Source: an uncultured Eubacteriales bacterium (GTDB lineage Bacteria; Bacillota; Clostridia; Oscillospirales; Acutalibacteraceae). Taken from it: a stretch of DNA of 64,000 nucleotides. The stretch covers positions 62,001-126,000 of the forward strand of contig CAJUDG010000012.1 of assembly GCA_910584745.1 (NCBI GenBank). The letters run 5' to 3'. A program made the translations under genes and the position numbers. The notes beneath the pieces are model-generated. The model ran no database searches. It saw nothing but the letters and a program-made list of their open reading frames with translations, and was not told where the DNA came from. Positions 35,729 through 45,199 of the stretch are shown here, in pieces (the stretch's first letter is position 1; each line of letters starts with the position of its first letter).

Positions 35729-35753
35729 TAGATACGTCTGTCAGACGTATCTA
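35729..35753. promoter_or_regulatory. 25-bp perfect palindrome between dac and sbcD (operator candidate)
   Basis: Arms TAGATACGTCTG and CAGACGTATCTA around a single central T. It lies in the 162-bp divergent gap, with TATATTAT on the minus strand a few bases away that could be the dac -10. The size and symmetry are like a TetR-family operator, but no regulator gene is adjacent. Confidence 0.6.
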
Positions 35754-35847
35754 TTATACACTGCCCAGACCCGAAAGAAAAGTAGGATTTTCTTAATTTA
35801 CCGTTAACTCTATATAAAGTACCGCTCAATATCCAAGGGGGCACATC

Positions 35848-36951
35848 ATGCTGATATACCACACCTCAGACTGGCACCTGGGCCGTATGCTCTACGGCCG
35901 CAGCCTGCTTTCCGACCAGGAACACTTTCTCTATAGCGTCCTTCTCCCCGCCATAGAGCAGGAGCGTCCCGCCGCCCTCGTCATCGCCGGGGACATATAC
36001 GACCGGCAGGTTGCGTCCATAGAGGCCATACAGCTATTTGACGCAGTTCTTGACCGTCTGGTAAGCCTCGGTTGCAAGGTCTTCGCAATTTCCGGCAACC
36101 ACGACGGCGCGGGCCGCATGGCCATAATGAAAAGCGCCCTGCGCCGAAGCGGCGTGTACATAGCCACCACCCTTAATGAGGCCCTTACCCCTGTCACCCT
36201 CTCCCATGACGGCGAATCCGTCCAGCTGACCCTTCTGCCCTACTGCGACCCCTCCGCGGTCCGCGACTTCCTCTCGGACAACAGCCTCAGGGGTGAAACC
36301 GCCTGTATGGGCGCCATTTTGGACCAGATACGGCCCACCCTGGACCAAAGGCTTCCGCAAATACTCGTGGCCCACTGCTTTGCCGCCGGGGCCTTTGTAA
36401 GCGACTCCGAGAGCATCTTCGTTGGCGGCAGCGGACAGGTCTCCCCCGGCGTTTTCGAGGGCTTCGACTACGTGGCCCTGGGCCATCTCCACGGCCCCCA
36501 GCCCGCCGGGGAGAACGCCCGCTACTCGGGCTCGCCCCTGAAGTATTCCGTCAGCGAGGCGGACCAGCGCAAGTGCTTTCTGCGCCTTGAGATATCCGGC
36601 GGCAGAATAGACTGTCAGGAGATAGGCATACCGCCCCTTAGGGACGTGCGGAGGATAAAGGGCTCCTTTGAGGATCTCATGTCCGGCTCCTCAGAGGACT
36701 ATGTGGAGCTGGACCTAACAGACCGTGACCCGGTGCTTCTCTGCGCACAGCGGCTGCGCCCCCGATACCCGAACCTGCTCTGTGTCACCAGCTCCTGGAC
36801 CCTTAAAGCCGCCGGAGAGCGCTCCGGCAGGCTCGCCGGCCGGGATGAGCAGGCGATATTTACTGCCTTCATGAAGGACGTCTGCGGCCTGGACACAGAG
36901 GAAGCGGACCTTGAGCTCTTTAGGGAGATATGGAAGGAGGTACAGCCATGA
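35848..36951 (+). CDS. sbcD: SbcD nuclease subunit
   Basis: A 367-aa Mre11-like nuclease of the SbcCD complex, which opens DNA hairpins and processes double-strand ends. The phosphoesterase motifs are HTSDWHLGR, IAGDIYDRQ, ISGNHDGAGR, VAHCF and LGHLHGPQP. The ATG has AAGGGGG upstream. Its stop overlaps the sbcC start by 4 bp. Confidence 0.93.
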   Translation: MLIYHTSDWHLGRMLYGRSLLSDQEHFLYSVLLPAIEQERPAALVIAGDIYDRQVASIEAIQLFDAVLDRLVSLGCKVFAISGNHDGAGRMAIMKSALRRSGVYIATTLNEALTPVTLSHDGESVQLTLLPYCDPSAVRDFLSDNSLRGETACMGAILDQIRPTLDQRLPQILVAHCFAAGAFVSDSESIFVGGSGQVSPGVFEGFDYVALGHLHGPQPAGENARYSGSPLKYSVSEADQRKCFLRLEISGGRIDCQEIGIPPLRDVRRIKGSFEDLMSGSSEDYVELDLTDRDPVLLCAQRLRPRYPNLLCVTSSWTLKAAGERSGRLAGRDEQAIFTAFMKDVCGLDTEEADLELFREIWKEVQP

Positions 36952-39683
36952 AGCCCCTGCGGCTGCTTATCCAGGCCTTCGGGCCCTATCTTGAGAGGAC
37001 CGAGCTGGACTTCACCGGCTTCGGCGACGGGGGCATCTTCCTCATCTCCGGCCCCACCGGCGGGGGGAAGACCTCCATTCTCGACGCCATGTGCTTTGCC
37101 CTATACTGCCGTGCCACCGGCGAGGGCCGGGACTTCTCCGGTATGCGCTGCATGAGCGCCCCGCCGGAGCTGGACACCCTCATAGAGTTCGACTTCACCC
37201 TGGGGGACCGGGCCTACCGCTTCTGCCGCCGCCAGTACACGTACACAAAGCGCTCCAAGGAGACGGAGCTCCGAGAGACCCATGAGTGCTTTACGCTGGA
37301 CGGCAATGCCCCCCCGGAGCTCCTGGCCGGGGGCAGCGCCCTGTCCGTGACCCAGAAGGCCGAGGAGCTTCTGCACCTTAACTACCGCCAGTTCCGGCAG
37401 GTGATAGTCCTGCCCCAGGGAGACTTCCTAAAGCTCCTGCGTGCTGGCAGCCGGGAGAAGGGGGAGATACTGCGCACCCTGTTCTCCGCCGAGGTCTGGG
37501 AGCGGCTCCGGGAGCGGTTCCGGGAGCGGGAAAAGTCCCTGGAGACCCAGGCCCGGGACGCTGAGAACCTGCGTGATACCCTTCTCGGCCAGGAGGGCGC
37601 AGAGGACACGGAAAGTCTGGAGCGGTCCGCAGCGGAGCTTGAAAAGGAGCTGGCGGCGCTTATCACCCGGCTGGACCAGAACGGCAAAACGCTCTCCGAG
37701 ACCGAGACCCGGCTGAAGGCCGCGGAGGAGCTTGACAGACTGCGCCAATCGGCAAAGGATGCCGGGGAAAAGCTCTCCGGGGCCCTTTCCAGGGCGGATG
37801 CCCTTGAAAAGGCCGCCCCCAAAACCGAGGCCATGCTGAGAGAGGCCGCAGAGCTCCAGGAGAAGTCCACCGCCGCCGCCCGGGAGCGGGAGCGCCTTGC
37901 CGCGAAGCTCTCCCAGCTTGCCGCCGCTCTGGACGCCTCGGACAAGGCGAAGCTGGCCCGAAAGGAGCAAAAAAGCCTTGAGACCCAGCTGGAAACTGCC
38001 CGAAAGGAGCAGGAGGACGTCAAAAAGCGCATGGACACCGGCGCGCAGTACGAGGGCCGCTGCCGGGAGGCCAACCTGCGCCTGCCGGGGCTTTTAGAGC
38101 GGCGGCAGACCCTCGAGGGCCAGTGCGCCGCCTTGGAGGAGCTAGCCCGCCGCCGCGCCGCGCTGCTGGAAGGGCAGAAGTCCCTAAAGGAAGCCGAAGC
38201 CCAGGCCGGCCAGCGCCGGGTGGACTGGGACACCATCTCCCTGCGCCTAAAGGAGCAGGAGGCGCTTCTAAGGGGCAGCGCCGCGTTGGAGCTGGCCGGG
38301 ACCCTCGAGGATGGCCGGCCCTGCCCCGTCTGCGGCTCCACGCACCACCCCGCCCCCGCCAGGGACCCGGTGCACAGCGCCCTATCCCCCCGGGAGCTGG
38401 ACCTTCTGCGCACCGGCGAAAAGCGGGCTCGGGAGGCCCTGAGCGAGGCCCAGGGCCTTGCCAAGGCCAAAGCCGATAGCTTGGCAGCCGCCCGGGAATC
38501 CCTTGCCCAGCAGGAACAGCTCTGCAAGGACTGCCCCGCCCCGGACGAGGCCCCAGCAATGCTTGCAGGAGCAGCCGCAGAGGCGGCGGATGCCCGGAAG
38601 CTTGCGGCCCAGCTGCAAAAGGCCGTGGCGCGCCTTGAGGAGCTGCGGGCCCGCCGGGACGCCATAGAGCAGGAGCAGGCCCAGAAAAGAGCCCGGCTCT
38701 CGGCCCTCGACGCCCGGGCCGGGGAGCTGGAGCGCCAGGCCGGTGAAGCCCTCTCCCGGCTCGGCAGCGCGGACCCCCGGGCCCTTGAGCAGGCCATAAA
38801 AGAGCAGGAGACCCTATCTCAAAGCCTTGCCCAAAAGGCCGTGTCCCTGCGGGAGACCGCCGGGCTCCAGGCCCAGGAGCGTGCCCGGGCCCGGGAGGCC
38901 CTGACCCTGGCCCAGGCCGCGTCGAAAGCCGCCAAAGATGAGCTTGAAAAGGCGCAAAAGCGCTGGCCGCAGCCCCTGGACCTCCCGGAGCTGGCGGCCT
39001 CCGCAAAGGCCCTGCGTGAGGATGCCCAGCACTGCTCCCAGGCCATCGGCGAGGCAAAGAGCGCCCTAAGATCCCGCCGTGCGGCCCTGGGCTCCATAAG
39101 GGAGCTGGACCAGAAAATAGCCGGGCTCTCCGGGGAGTTCGGCCGGGTCTCAAGGCTCAGCCGGGCCCTCTCCGGCGGCAACCCCATGAAGACCCCCATC
39201 CTCCAATACGTACTAAGCGTCACCCTGGACCAGGTGCTGGTCTCGGCCAACCGCTTCTTCCAGCGGCTCTGCCGCGGGCGCTACGCCCTGCAGCTGGCGG
39301 GCTCCCCCAGGGGCGGCGGGGCCATGAGCGGCCTGGACCTGGAGGTGCTGGACGGCGCGTCCATGCTGCCCCGGTCCATCGAGACCCTCTCCGGCGGCGA
39401 GCAGTTTCTTGCCTCCCTGTCCCTGGCCTTCGGGCTCTCAGAGGTGGTCCAGAGCCACAGCGGGGCTGTGGGCCTTGACTCCATCTTCATCGACGAGGGC
39501 TTCGGCTCCCTTGACTCCGAGACCCTGGACGCGGCCATGAAGGCCCTGGCCCTCTTACAGTCCGGCGGGCGCATGATAGGGGTCATCTCCCACGTGCAGG
39601 AGCTTCAAAACCGCATAGGAAACCGCATCCAGGTGACCCAGACCGCCGAGGGCCACGCAAAAGCGAAAGTCCTTATACCCTAA
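36948..39683 (+). CDS. sbcC: SbcC ATPase subunit
   Basis: A 911-aa SMC-like ATPase. It begins MKPLRLLIQAFGPYLERTELDF with Walker A LISGPTGGGKTSILDAM; long coiled coils rich in Glu, Lys, Ala and Arg surround the zinc hook CPVCGSTHHP near the middle; the C-terminal ATPase has the signature LSGGEQFLASLSLAFGL and Walker B FIDEGFGSLD. The ATG at 36948 follows GGAGG inside the sbcD end. Large antisense frames within it are artefacts of its biased codon use. Confidence 0.94.
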   Translation: MKPLRLLIQAFGPYLERTELDFTGFGDGGIFLISGPTGGGKTSILDAMCFALYCRATGEGRDFSGMRCMSAPPELDTLIEFDFTLGDRAYRFCRRQYTYTKRSKETELRETHECFTLDGNAPPELLAGGSALSVTQKAEELLHLNYRQFRQVIVLPQGDFLKLLRAGSREKGEILRTLFSAEVWERLRERFREREKSLETQARDAENLRDTLLGQEGAEDTESLERSAAELEKELAALITRLDQNGKTLSETETRLKAAEELDRLRQSAKDAGEKLSGALSRADALEKAAPKTEAMLREAAELQEKSTAAARERERLAAKLSQLAAALDASDKAKLARKEQKSLETQLETARKEQEDVKKRMDTGAQYEGRCREANLRLPGLLERRQTLEGQCAALEELARRRAALLEGQKSLKEAEAQAGQRRVDWDTISLRLKEQEALLRGSAALELAGTLEDGRPCPVCGSTHHPAPARDPVHSALSPRELDLLRTGEKRAREALSEAQGLAKAKADSLAAARESLAQQEQLCKDCPAPDEAPAMLAGAAAEAADARKLAAQLQKAVARLEELRARRDAIEQEQAQKRARLSALDARAGELERQAGEALSRLGSADPRALEQAIKEQETLSQSLAQKAVSLRETAGLQAQERARAREALTLAQAASKAAKDELEKAQKRWPQPLDLPELAASAKALREDAQHCSQAIGEAKSALRSRRAALGSIRELDQKIAGLSGEFGRVSRLSRALSGGNPMKTPILQYVLSVTLDQVLVSANRFFQRLCRGRYALQLAGSPRGGGAMSGLDLEVLDGASMLPRSIETLSGGEQFLASLSLAFGLSEVVQSHSGAVGLDSIFIDEGFGSLDSETLDAAMKALALLQSGGRMIGVISHVQELQNRIGNRIQVTQTAEGHAKAKVLIP

Positions 39684-39686
39684 CAT

Positions 39687-39719
39687 AAAAGGGACCCGGC
39701 AAACCGCCCGGTCCCTTTT
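39687..39719. terminator. Bidirectional terminator between sbcC and the MBL gene
   Basis: Stem AAAAGGGACC/GGTCCCTTTT around a 13-base loop, four bases after the sbcC stop. The A/T-tracts at both arms suit termination of sbcC and of the convergent hydrolase gene. Confidence 0.8.
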
Positions 39720-39747
39720 AGTTAACGCAGTTCGCGTTTACTATATC

Positions 39748-40437
39748 TCATATCTCAAAAGCCTGCCCCGGCTCCTTCACGTCCATCACATGTGGCGCGT
39801 ACTCCCTATATGTTGGCGTGCTCTTAAAGAGGGGCACCACCGTATAGTCCTCCCACATGTGCATTGGGAACACATGAGTGGCGCCAGCCGCCTCGAAGAA
39901 GTACCTCATCCCCAGGTCAAAGTCCGCATCCTGCCTCGGGTCCAGGGGCACAAAGGCCACATCGATGTCCTTGCTCTCCAGAAGCTTTAACTCGTCCTTA
40001 TAAGCCTTCGCCATCATGTCGTTCTGCCACTTGGGAGCCCCCTCCCACACCCAGCAGTTCAGGTCCCCGGCGTGGTATATCCTCTTGCCCTCGCACTCCA
40101 CAAGGAACGCCACGCCCTCGTCCGTGGACTTCAAGGTGGCCAGCCGCAGGCCCTCCAGCTCATGGGTCTCGTGGGGCTTTACGAACAGCGCCGCCTCCCG
40201 CAGCTCCTCGGGCACCCGGCGCTCGAAGATATCCTTCGATAGGATAAAGCGCACCTGCCGCCCGGGCCTCGCCTCCTTAAAGACCTCCGGGGAGAAGTGG
40301 TCCTCGTGGTGGTGCGACGCGAACACATACAGGGGCTTATCCGACTGCGGTATATCCCCCTTCCAGTAGTCGAACAGCAGACAGTAGCTTTCAAGCTCCA
40401 CAAAATAGCCGCTGTGCAGGATGAATGTGACCTTCAT
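39748..40437 (-). CDS. MBL-fold metallo-hydrolase
   Basis: A 229-aa metallo-beta-lactamase superfamily protein. The metal motif is ASHHHEDHFSPEVF near residue 41; a further His ligand is in IYHAGDLNCW and another in HVFPMHMWED. It resembles UlaG-like and other small hydrolases; the substrate is unknown. RBS GAGAGGTGAG precedes the ATG. Confidence 0.85.
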   Translation of the reverse strand: MKVTFILHSGYFVELESYCLLFDYWKGDIPQSDKPLYVFASHHHEDHFSPEVFKEARPGRQVRFILSKDIFERRVPEELREAALFVKPHETHELEGLRLATLKSTDEGVAFLVECEGKRIYHAGDLNCWVWEGAPKWQNDMMAKAYKDELKLLESKDIDVAFVPLDPRQDADFDLGMRYFFEAAGATHVFPMHMWEDYTVVPLFKSTPTYREYAPHVMDVKEPGQAFEI

Positions 40438-40456
40438 AAAATCTCACCTCTCTATG

Positions 40457-40852
40457 TTATTGCTCCGTCATAAATCCCCACTGCACGCCAAATTCATCGA
40501 TAAAGTTCCCCGCCAGTTTGCTGTACGGCAGCTCCTCAAAGGGGTCGATCACCTTGCTCCCCTCCCTGAAAAACTCGTAGCAGGCGAGAAGCTCCTCCAC
40601 ACTCTGGAACATGACTATCAAATGCACGGCGCAGTCAAGGGACCTGTCCTTATTCCCGAACCTATCGTTCAAAAAGACCTTTTGCCCGTGTATATCCATG
40701 ACCGCATGGGCTATGCCGCCGTCGCCCTCACACTCCTCCGGCGCATAGTCGGAGTTGCGCACAACGCTCTCGGCCCTGGTATTGAACGCCTTTTCATACA
40801 GGGCGATCGCCCTTTCACAGTCCCCGCAAAAATGCAGATGTGGTATCAGCAT
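40457..40852 (-). CDS. VOC family protein (PhnB-like)
   Basis: A 131-aa glyoxalase/bleomycin-resistance fold protein of the PhnB type: LIPHLHFCGDCERAIALYEKAFN at the start, HAVMDIHGQKVFLND in the middle and FIDEFGVQWGFM at the end. Its enzymatic or binding role is not known. RBS GGGGAGA precedes the ATG. Confidence 0.82.
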   Translation of the reverse strand: MLIPHLHFCGDCERAIALYEKAFNTRAESVVRNSDYAPEECEGDGGIAHAVMDIHGQKVFLNDRFGNKDRSLDCAVHLIVMFQSVEELLACYEFFREGSKVIDPFEELPYSKLAGNFIDEFGVQWGFMTEQ

Positions 40853-40881
40853 GATCTATCTCCCCTATCAAATTTTTTATT

Positions 40882-42564
40882 TTACATATTCCTCATATGC
40901 CGCCCGCCCTTTGAGGGCCGGGTAGACACAGTCTTCGTCACCATATGCCTTGGCCTCACGGCCTTCTTCACCTTCAGAAGCCTCGCTATGGCCTCCCCCT
41001 TGGGGAGCATACACACGTCCTCATAGCTGACCGCCCTAAACAGCACCACGCACACAGCGTAGACCGCTATAGCCGCCACAATGGCCGGTATCAGCGCCAG
41101 CCTTGGGGACAAAAACCGGGTAAGCCCCAGATACACCCCATATGACGCCGCGCCCATAAGCCCCGCCGATGCCAGCATTGGGGCCGCTGTGCCTATAACG
41201 CTGTCCATGCTTGGCATACTCTCCCTTATGGCGATAATGTTCATTACCACTATCACAAGGTACGCGACCACCGTGCTTATGGCAGAGCCCATTACGTTTA
41301 TCTCCGGTATCCCCGCGAGGGCGTAGGATATCCCTATCTTCACAACGCCCCCCACCGCCATATTTATCACCGGCTGGGTGGTCCTGCCGAAGGACTGGAG
41401 CATGGCGTTGGTGGTATAGACCGTGCTGCTGAAGGCGATAGCCATGGACAGTACCTGCAAAAGCCGCGCCGTGCCCGCAGACACCTCCGGGCTGCTGAAC
41501 AGCAGCAGCTGGCAGATGGGCTCGGCGAAGATGGACATGCCCACGCTTGCGGGTATGGAGATGAGCAGGGTCATGCGCATGGACATGGAGGAGATATGCC
41601 GCACCTGGGGCCTGTCCCCCGCGGCTATGGCCCCCGAGAGCACCGGCAGCAGGCTCGTGGAGATGGGCACCACAAAGGACCCCGGCAGGTCAAAGAACTT
41701 CCGGGCATTGCCCAGCACTCCGCTGTACCAGTCGGCCTGGGACTGGGTAAAGCCCGCCGCCATCTTCATACGGTCCATAAGCACCGCGCTGTCCACAAAG
41801 TCCAGAACGCTTAAAAAGCAGGACCCAAGGGTTATGGGCACCGCAAAACGCAGAAGGGACATGAGCATGTCCCGCCTGCCCGAAGCAGCGTGCTCGTCCT
41901 CGGGCAGGGCCCGGTCCTTCCTGCGCTGCCTGAGCATATAGAAGGAGAGGTACACCATCCCCAGCCCCGAGCTCACCGACACGCCGGTTATGGCCCCAAC
42001 GGCAGCCCATACGTCGGAGTTGTACTTATAGATAATGTAGTAGGCAAGGCCAATTCCCACGGCCACCTTCAGCACCGCCTCGATGACCTGGGACACGGCC
42101 GTGGGCACCATATTGGAGCGCCCCTGGAAGTATCCCCGGATGGCGGAGGTTATGGAGATGAAGAACACCGTGGGCGCCAGGGCCACTATGGTGCCGTAGG
42201 CTCCGGGCTTTCCCAGAAGGTCCGCTATCTGCCTTGCGCCGAAGACCATCACAAGACAGCCCAGAAGGCCTATCCCGAAGAACAGCCAGAAGGCCACCGA
42301 GAAGACCTGGTCGGCCTCTTTTCTGCGGCCCATGGCGTGGGCCGTGCCCACCATCCGGGACACCGCAATGGGCAGTCCGGCTGTGGACAGCATGAGAAAG
42401 ACGGTGAAAATGTCATACGCGCCGTAGAAGTAGGACATTCCCTCGGCGCTGATGAAATTCGCAAGGGGTATGGAGAACAGAAGCCCCAGGGCCTTTACCA
42501 CCAGGGTGGAAACAGAGAGGATCGCCGCGCCCTTCATAAAGCCGTTCTTGTTGTCCCCAGCCAT
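40882..42564 (-). CDS. SpoVB/MurJ-like polysaccharide flippase
   Basis: A 560-aa protein of the MOP exporter superfamily with about 14 membrane helices. The start GAAILSVSTLVVKALGLLFSIPLANFI and AGLPIAVSRMVGTAHAMGR are typical of SpoVB/YtgP-like oligosaccharide or lipid II flippases. It may act in spore cortex or general peptidoglycan synthesis. RBS AAGGAGG precedes the ATG, and a promoter with an extended -10 lies upstream. Confidence 0.85.
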   Translation of the reverse strand: MAGDNKNGFMKGAAILSVSTLVVKALGLLFSIPLANFISAEGMSYFYGAYDIFTVFLMLSTAGLPIAVSRMVGTAHAMGRRKEADQVFSVAFWLFFGIGLLGCLVMVFGARQIADLLGKPGAYGTIVALAPTVFFISITSAIRGYFQGRSNMVPTAVSQVIEAVLKVAVGIGLAYYIIYKYNSDVWAAVGAITGVSVSSGLGMVYLSFYMLRQRRKDRALPEDEHAASGRRDMLMSLLRFAVPITLGSCFLSVLDFVDSAVLMDRMKMAAGFTQSQADWYSGVLGNARKFFDLPGSFVVPISTSLLPVLSGAIAAGDRPQVRHISSMSMRMTLLISIPASVGMSIFAEPICQLLLFSSPEVSAGTARLLQVLSMAIAFSSTVYTTNAMLQSFGRTTQPVINMAVGGVVKIGISYALAGIPEINVMGSAISTVVAYLVIVVMNIIAIRESMPSMDSVIGTAAPMLASAGLMGAASYGVYLGLTRFLSPRLALIPAIVAAIAVYAVCVVLFRAVSYEDVCMLPKGEAIARLLKVKKAVRPRHMVTKTVSTRPSKGGRHMRNM

Positions 42565-42589
42565 GCGTCCCCCTCCTTTTCATGTCCAT

Positions 42590-42608
42590 ATATTTGTAGT
42601 GTGCCCCG
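42590..42608 (-). promoter_or_regulatory. Leader motif shared with ribonuclease J
   Basis: The minus-strand leader has GGGGCACACTACAAATAT about 30 bases before the start codon. The rnj leader has the same CACACTACAA core with similar flanks at 31899-31920. Confidence 0.35.
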
Positions 42609-42621
42609 CCGTTACCATATC

Positions 42622-42650
42622 ATTATACCAAATGAGATGGGGAAACGCAA
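42622..42650 (-). promoter_or_regulatory. Predicted promoter of the SpoVB-like gene
   Basis: On the minus strand TTGCGT (42645-42650), 17-bp spacer and TATAAT (42622-42627) with TGG directly ahead of it, making an extended -10. The -35 is weak. Confidence 0.6.
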
Positions 42651-42760
42651 GGGGGCACATAAAACCTGGGTACGCCCGTCTCATAAAAAAGCGGTATAAT
42701 GCGGCAGGGCAATAATTCCCCTTCCCTACTAAGTGGCAGTTAAGATTTTAATGATAGTAA

Positions 42761-42789
42761 GGGGCGGCAGCATTTTTTGCTGTCGCTCC
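42761..42789. terminator. Strong hairpin at the left edge of the AT-rich cassette
   Basis: A 12-bp stem GGGGCGGCAGCA/TGCTGTCGCTCC (two G-U pairs on the plus strand) with a T5 loop, 40 bp from the permease stop. The 42651-42828 gap holds no gene; base composition switches from GC-rich to AT-rich across it. Confidence 0.5.
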
Positions 42790-42828
42790 TTGACTACCCA
42801 GCAGCAAAGACTGGCTCGGCTGGCTTTG

Positions 42829-43542
42829 CTATTTATCAATTCTTCGTAACAGAATACTACACATAACAGTAGCTAAAATAAAAATCAAGAGCAGTGGCAA
42901 AAGGCTTTCAAATTTAAAAGCATTTTCCGCCAGTAATTTATATCCCCATGCAGCCGGAAATAGTTTTCCTATCGTTTCAAACGTTTTTGGAAGTAGTTCA
43001 ATGGGAAACATAATTCCAGAAAGCATGGTTGACGGCAAAAAAGCAATAATAGAAAACATAGAAGTTTTTGCCTGGTCTTTTACTGCCAAACCAATTATGC
43101 TGGCAATACTTAATGATACTGCAATAAAAACAGCGAGGCTGGTGAAGTACATACCCGGATTTTTTGGTATTTCAGCGTTAAACGCCACCGGCGCAGCAAT
43201 ATATAAAATAATGCTCATGAGGAACAAATGAATATACGCTGAAATGTTGGTTAAAGCAAGACCTAATATTAACGGAACACCATTTGCTTTATAGACTTTT
43301 TTAATATCACTGCTGTAAATTTCAACAAGAGAGGGCGGCAGACCAATCAGCGCCCCCATTGTCACACCAAATACAGTCATGGACTGAACAAGCGTATATC
43401 TCGCTTCCGGCATGACTGATGTAAATATACCGCCCATAATTACAAAGGACAAAAGAGGTACGATATAGCAGGTTATAAGTAATGTTTTACTCCTTATGTC
43501 TAACTTCCATTGTAAAGAAACTCCGTATAAAAAAGCTCCCAT
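42829..43542 (-). CDS. ABC-2 type transporter permease
   Basis: A 237-aa membrane protein with six hydrophobic helices (LLITCYIVPLLSFVIMGG, SIASIIGLAV, LPLLLIFILATVMCSILL among them), the layout of drug or peptide exporter permeases. It lies 2 bp after the ATPase gene in an AT-rich three-gene cassette. The substrate is unknown, perhaps an antimicrobial. Confidence 0.82.
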   Translation of the reverse strand: MGAFLYGVSLQWKLDIRSKTLLITCYIVPLLSFVIMGGIFTSVMPEARYTLVQSMTVFGVTMGALIGLPPSLVEIYSSDIKKVYKANGVPLILGLALTNISAYIHLFLMSIILYIAAPVAFNAEIPKNPGMYFTSLAVFIAVSLSIASIIGLAVKDQAKTSMFSIIAFLPSTMLSGIMFPIELLPKTFETIGKLFPAAWGYKLLAENAFKFESLLPLLLIFILATVMCSILLRRIDK

Positions 43543-43544
43543 TG

Positions 43545-44354
43545 TTACTCCCCCTTTGCAATTTTTATAAAATGCTGTTCCAGTGAACCACGGTCTATCT
43601 TAATATCTGTGATAGTTTCTCCTTTTTCCTTGTACTGCATGAGCAGCGAAAGCAGGGAATTTCCGATATTTTCCGATTCATAGTTTTCAGTCCTGTTTTC
43701 CGTATGGATTGTGATATTATAATGCTTCCCGATCGTATCGCCCAGTTGCCCGACAGTCCCGATAAAGGCAATTTTGCCGCCGGAAAGAATAGCAATCCGG
43801 TCACACAAATTCTCAACTTCTGCCATATCATGGCTTGCTAATATGATTGTCTTTCCGATTGCTTTTAACTGACGGATTTGTTCATGTAAAGATATTTGCC
43901 CCTCAACGTCAAGTCCTGCTGTTGGTTCATCAAGAAACAAAATGTCTGGATTTCGTGTTAATGCAAGCGCCAGATGGAGCCGCCGCTTTTGCCCGGTTGA
44001 TAATTGATAATAAGGCTTTTTTGCAAGTTCATAAATACCGAGAGCGTCAAGCGCTGCTCTGTCAAGAGAGGTCTTATTCCATTTAGCAAACAGCTTTACA
44101 GCTTCCAGTGCTTTAATGTATTTCGGCAAAGAAGCCGATTGTAATTGAATGCCCATGATTCCATTTATAGTAATGTTTCCGCTGTCATATTTTCTTAAAC
44201 CCTCGATACATTCAAGCGACGTGGTTTTTCCAGCTCCATTCACGCCGAGCAGAGCAAAAATTTCTCCTTGCTGTACGCTAAAATCTAAACCATTCAGCAC
44301 AGTGTGAGTTCCATAACTCTTTGATAAATTACTGATTTTTATAGCTTCATTCAT
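43545..44354 (-). CDS. ABC transporter ATP-binding protein
   Basis: A 269-aa ABC ATPase of the drug-export type. Walker A is LLGVNGAGKTTSLECIEG, the signature LSTGQKRRLHLALAL, Walker B ILFLDEPTAGLDVEG and the H-loop ILASHDMAEVE. Its ATG overlaps the regulator stop by 4 bp and it pairs with the permease that follows. Confidence 0.9.
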   Translation of the reverse strand: MNEAIKISNLSKSYGTHTVLNGLDFSVQQGEIFALLGVNGAGKTTSLECIEGLRKYDSGNITINGIMGIQLQSASLPKYIKALEAVKLFAKWNKTSLDRAALDALGIYELAKKPYYQLSTGQKRRLHLALALTRNPDILFLDEPTAGLDVEGQISLHEQIRQLKAIGKTIILASHDMAEVENLCDRIAILSGGKIAFIGTVGQLGDTIGKHYNITIHTENRTENYESENIGNSLLSLLMQYKEKGETITDIKIDRGSLEQHFIKIAKGE

Positions 44355-45151
44355 TCTGTTTCCTCCTTAAATGGGTCAATGCCTAAACGGGAAAAATAAA
44401 CACCTAATGCTTGTTCAACATATCCGTTCGCAATATCCTGGGCTACTTTCCATTTATGGTCTGCATTCTGAAACTGCCCTAATTCAATCAGTCTGGGAAG
44501 CATACTCATATCTCCGCCAGTGAAATCCATAATCATATCCCAATAGGCTTTTGCAAAATTCTGTGTCTCATCACTACCCGCAGGAATATTCGCATTTTGA
44601 AGTCTTATTGCTTCGTTTTGAAGCTGCATGAAAGTGTTCACAAATGCCGTTCCGCTGTCTTTGTCAAAATGGCTGCGGATATGGTCAAGCGTTTGGTCGT
44701 CAAAATGTTTGATCAACCAATAGAAATCGTTTTTCATTTGTAGATTAACAATAATATCCGCATATTTTTTGAAATCAACTGATTGCATTTGAAGGACTTC
44801 TTCCCGCAGCACCTCCAATTCTCTCAACGATTCAGACAGACTTTCTATTTTCTGTTTGACAATGACTGCCTGCTCCATTAGAACATCAGCAATTTCATCT
44901 GGTGTATCAAGCGGGATCAGTCGATTTTTTATGTCGTCCAAAGAAAATCCCAAATGTTTGAGCGATAAAATCTGATGAAGTTTTACTATGTCTTTATCTG
45001 TATATAACCTACGCCCCCCTTCACTCATGGCAGATGGGGAAAGCAAGCCCTCTCTGTCGTAATGTTGTAATGCCCGTACAGTAACGTCCATTTTTCTTGC
45101 AATTTCACCAACGGTCATATAACCTTGTGGTATCGCTTTATGTTTATCCAT
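44351..45151 (-). CDS. MerR-family regulator with TipA-like effector domain
   Basis: A 266-aa regulator. The winged helix is MTVGEIARKMDVTVRALQHYDREGLLSPS with the wing GGRRLYTDKDIVKLHQI, followed by a dimerisation coiled coil (QKIESLSESLRELEVLREEV) and a C-terminal domain resembling TipAS ligand-binding domains (NEAIRLQNANIPAGSDETQNFAKAYWDMI). It probably senses a drug-like ligand and controls the two transporter genes that follow. The ATG at 45149-45151 follows GAGGAGGTG. Confidence 0.88.
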   Translation of the reverse strand: MDKHKAIPQGYMTVGEIARKMDVTVRALQHYDREGLLSPSAMSEGGRRLYTDKDIVKLHQILSLKHLGFSLDDIKNRLIPLDTPDEIADVLMEQAVIVKQKIESLSESLRELEVLREEVLQMQSVDFKKYADIIVNLQMKNDFYWLIKHFDDQTLDHIRSHFDKDSGTAFVNTFMQLQNEAIRLQNANIPAGSDETQNFAKAYWDMIMDFTGGDMSMLPRLIELGQFQNADHKWKVAQDIANGYVEQALGVYFSRLGIDPFKEETE

Positions 45152-45162
45152 GTCACACCTCC

Positions 45163-45199
45163 TCAATATAGTATATCTCATTACGTTGCGTCACAAGCA
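45163..45199 (-). promoter_or_regulatory. Putative MerR-type promoter and operator
   Basis: On the minus strand TTGTGA is followed about 19-20 bp later by CTATAT/TATATT, the long spacing MerR activators need. The partial dyad TNACG-N3-CGTNA at 45181-45193 lies in the spacer. The site is just upstream of the regulator gene, fitting autoregulation. Confidence 0.45.

Noticed and set aside
34642..35796. A 384-codon rightward frame opposite the carboxypeptidase gene
   Set aside because: It is a composition artefact of the opposite strand and runs across the dac promoter and palindrome.
37382..39153. Long antisense reading frames (471 and 377 codons) across sbcC
   Set aside because: They are low-complexity Arg/Ser/Pro/Gly-rich translations opposite a clear SbcC frame in GC-rich DNA, with no ribosome sites or domains.
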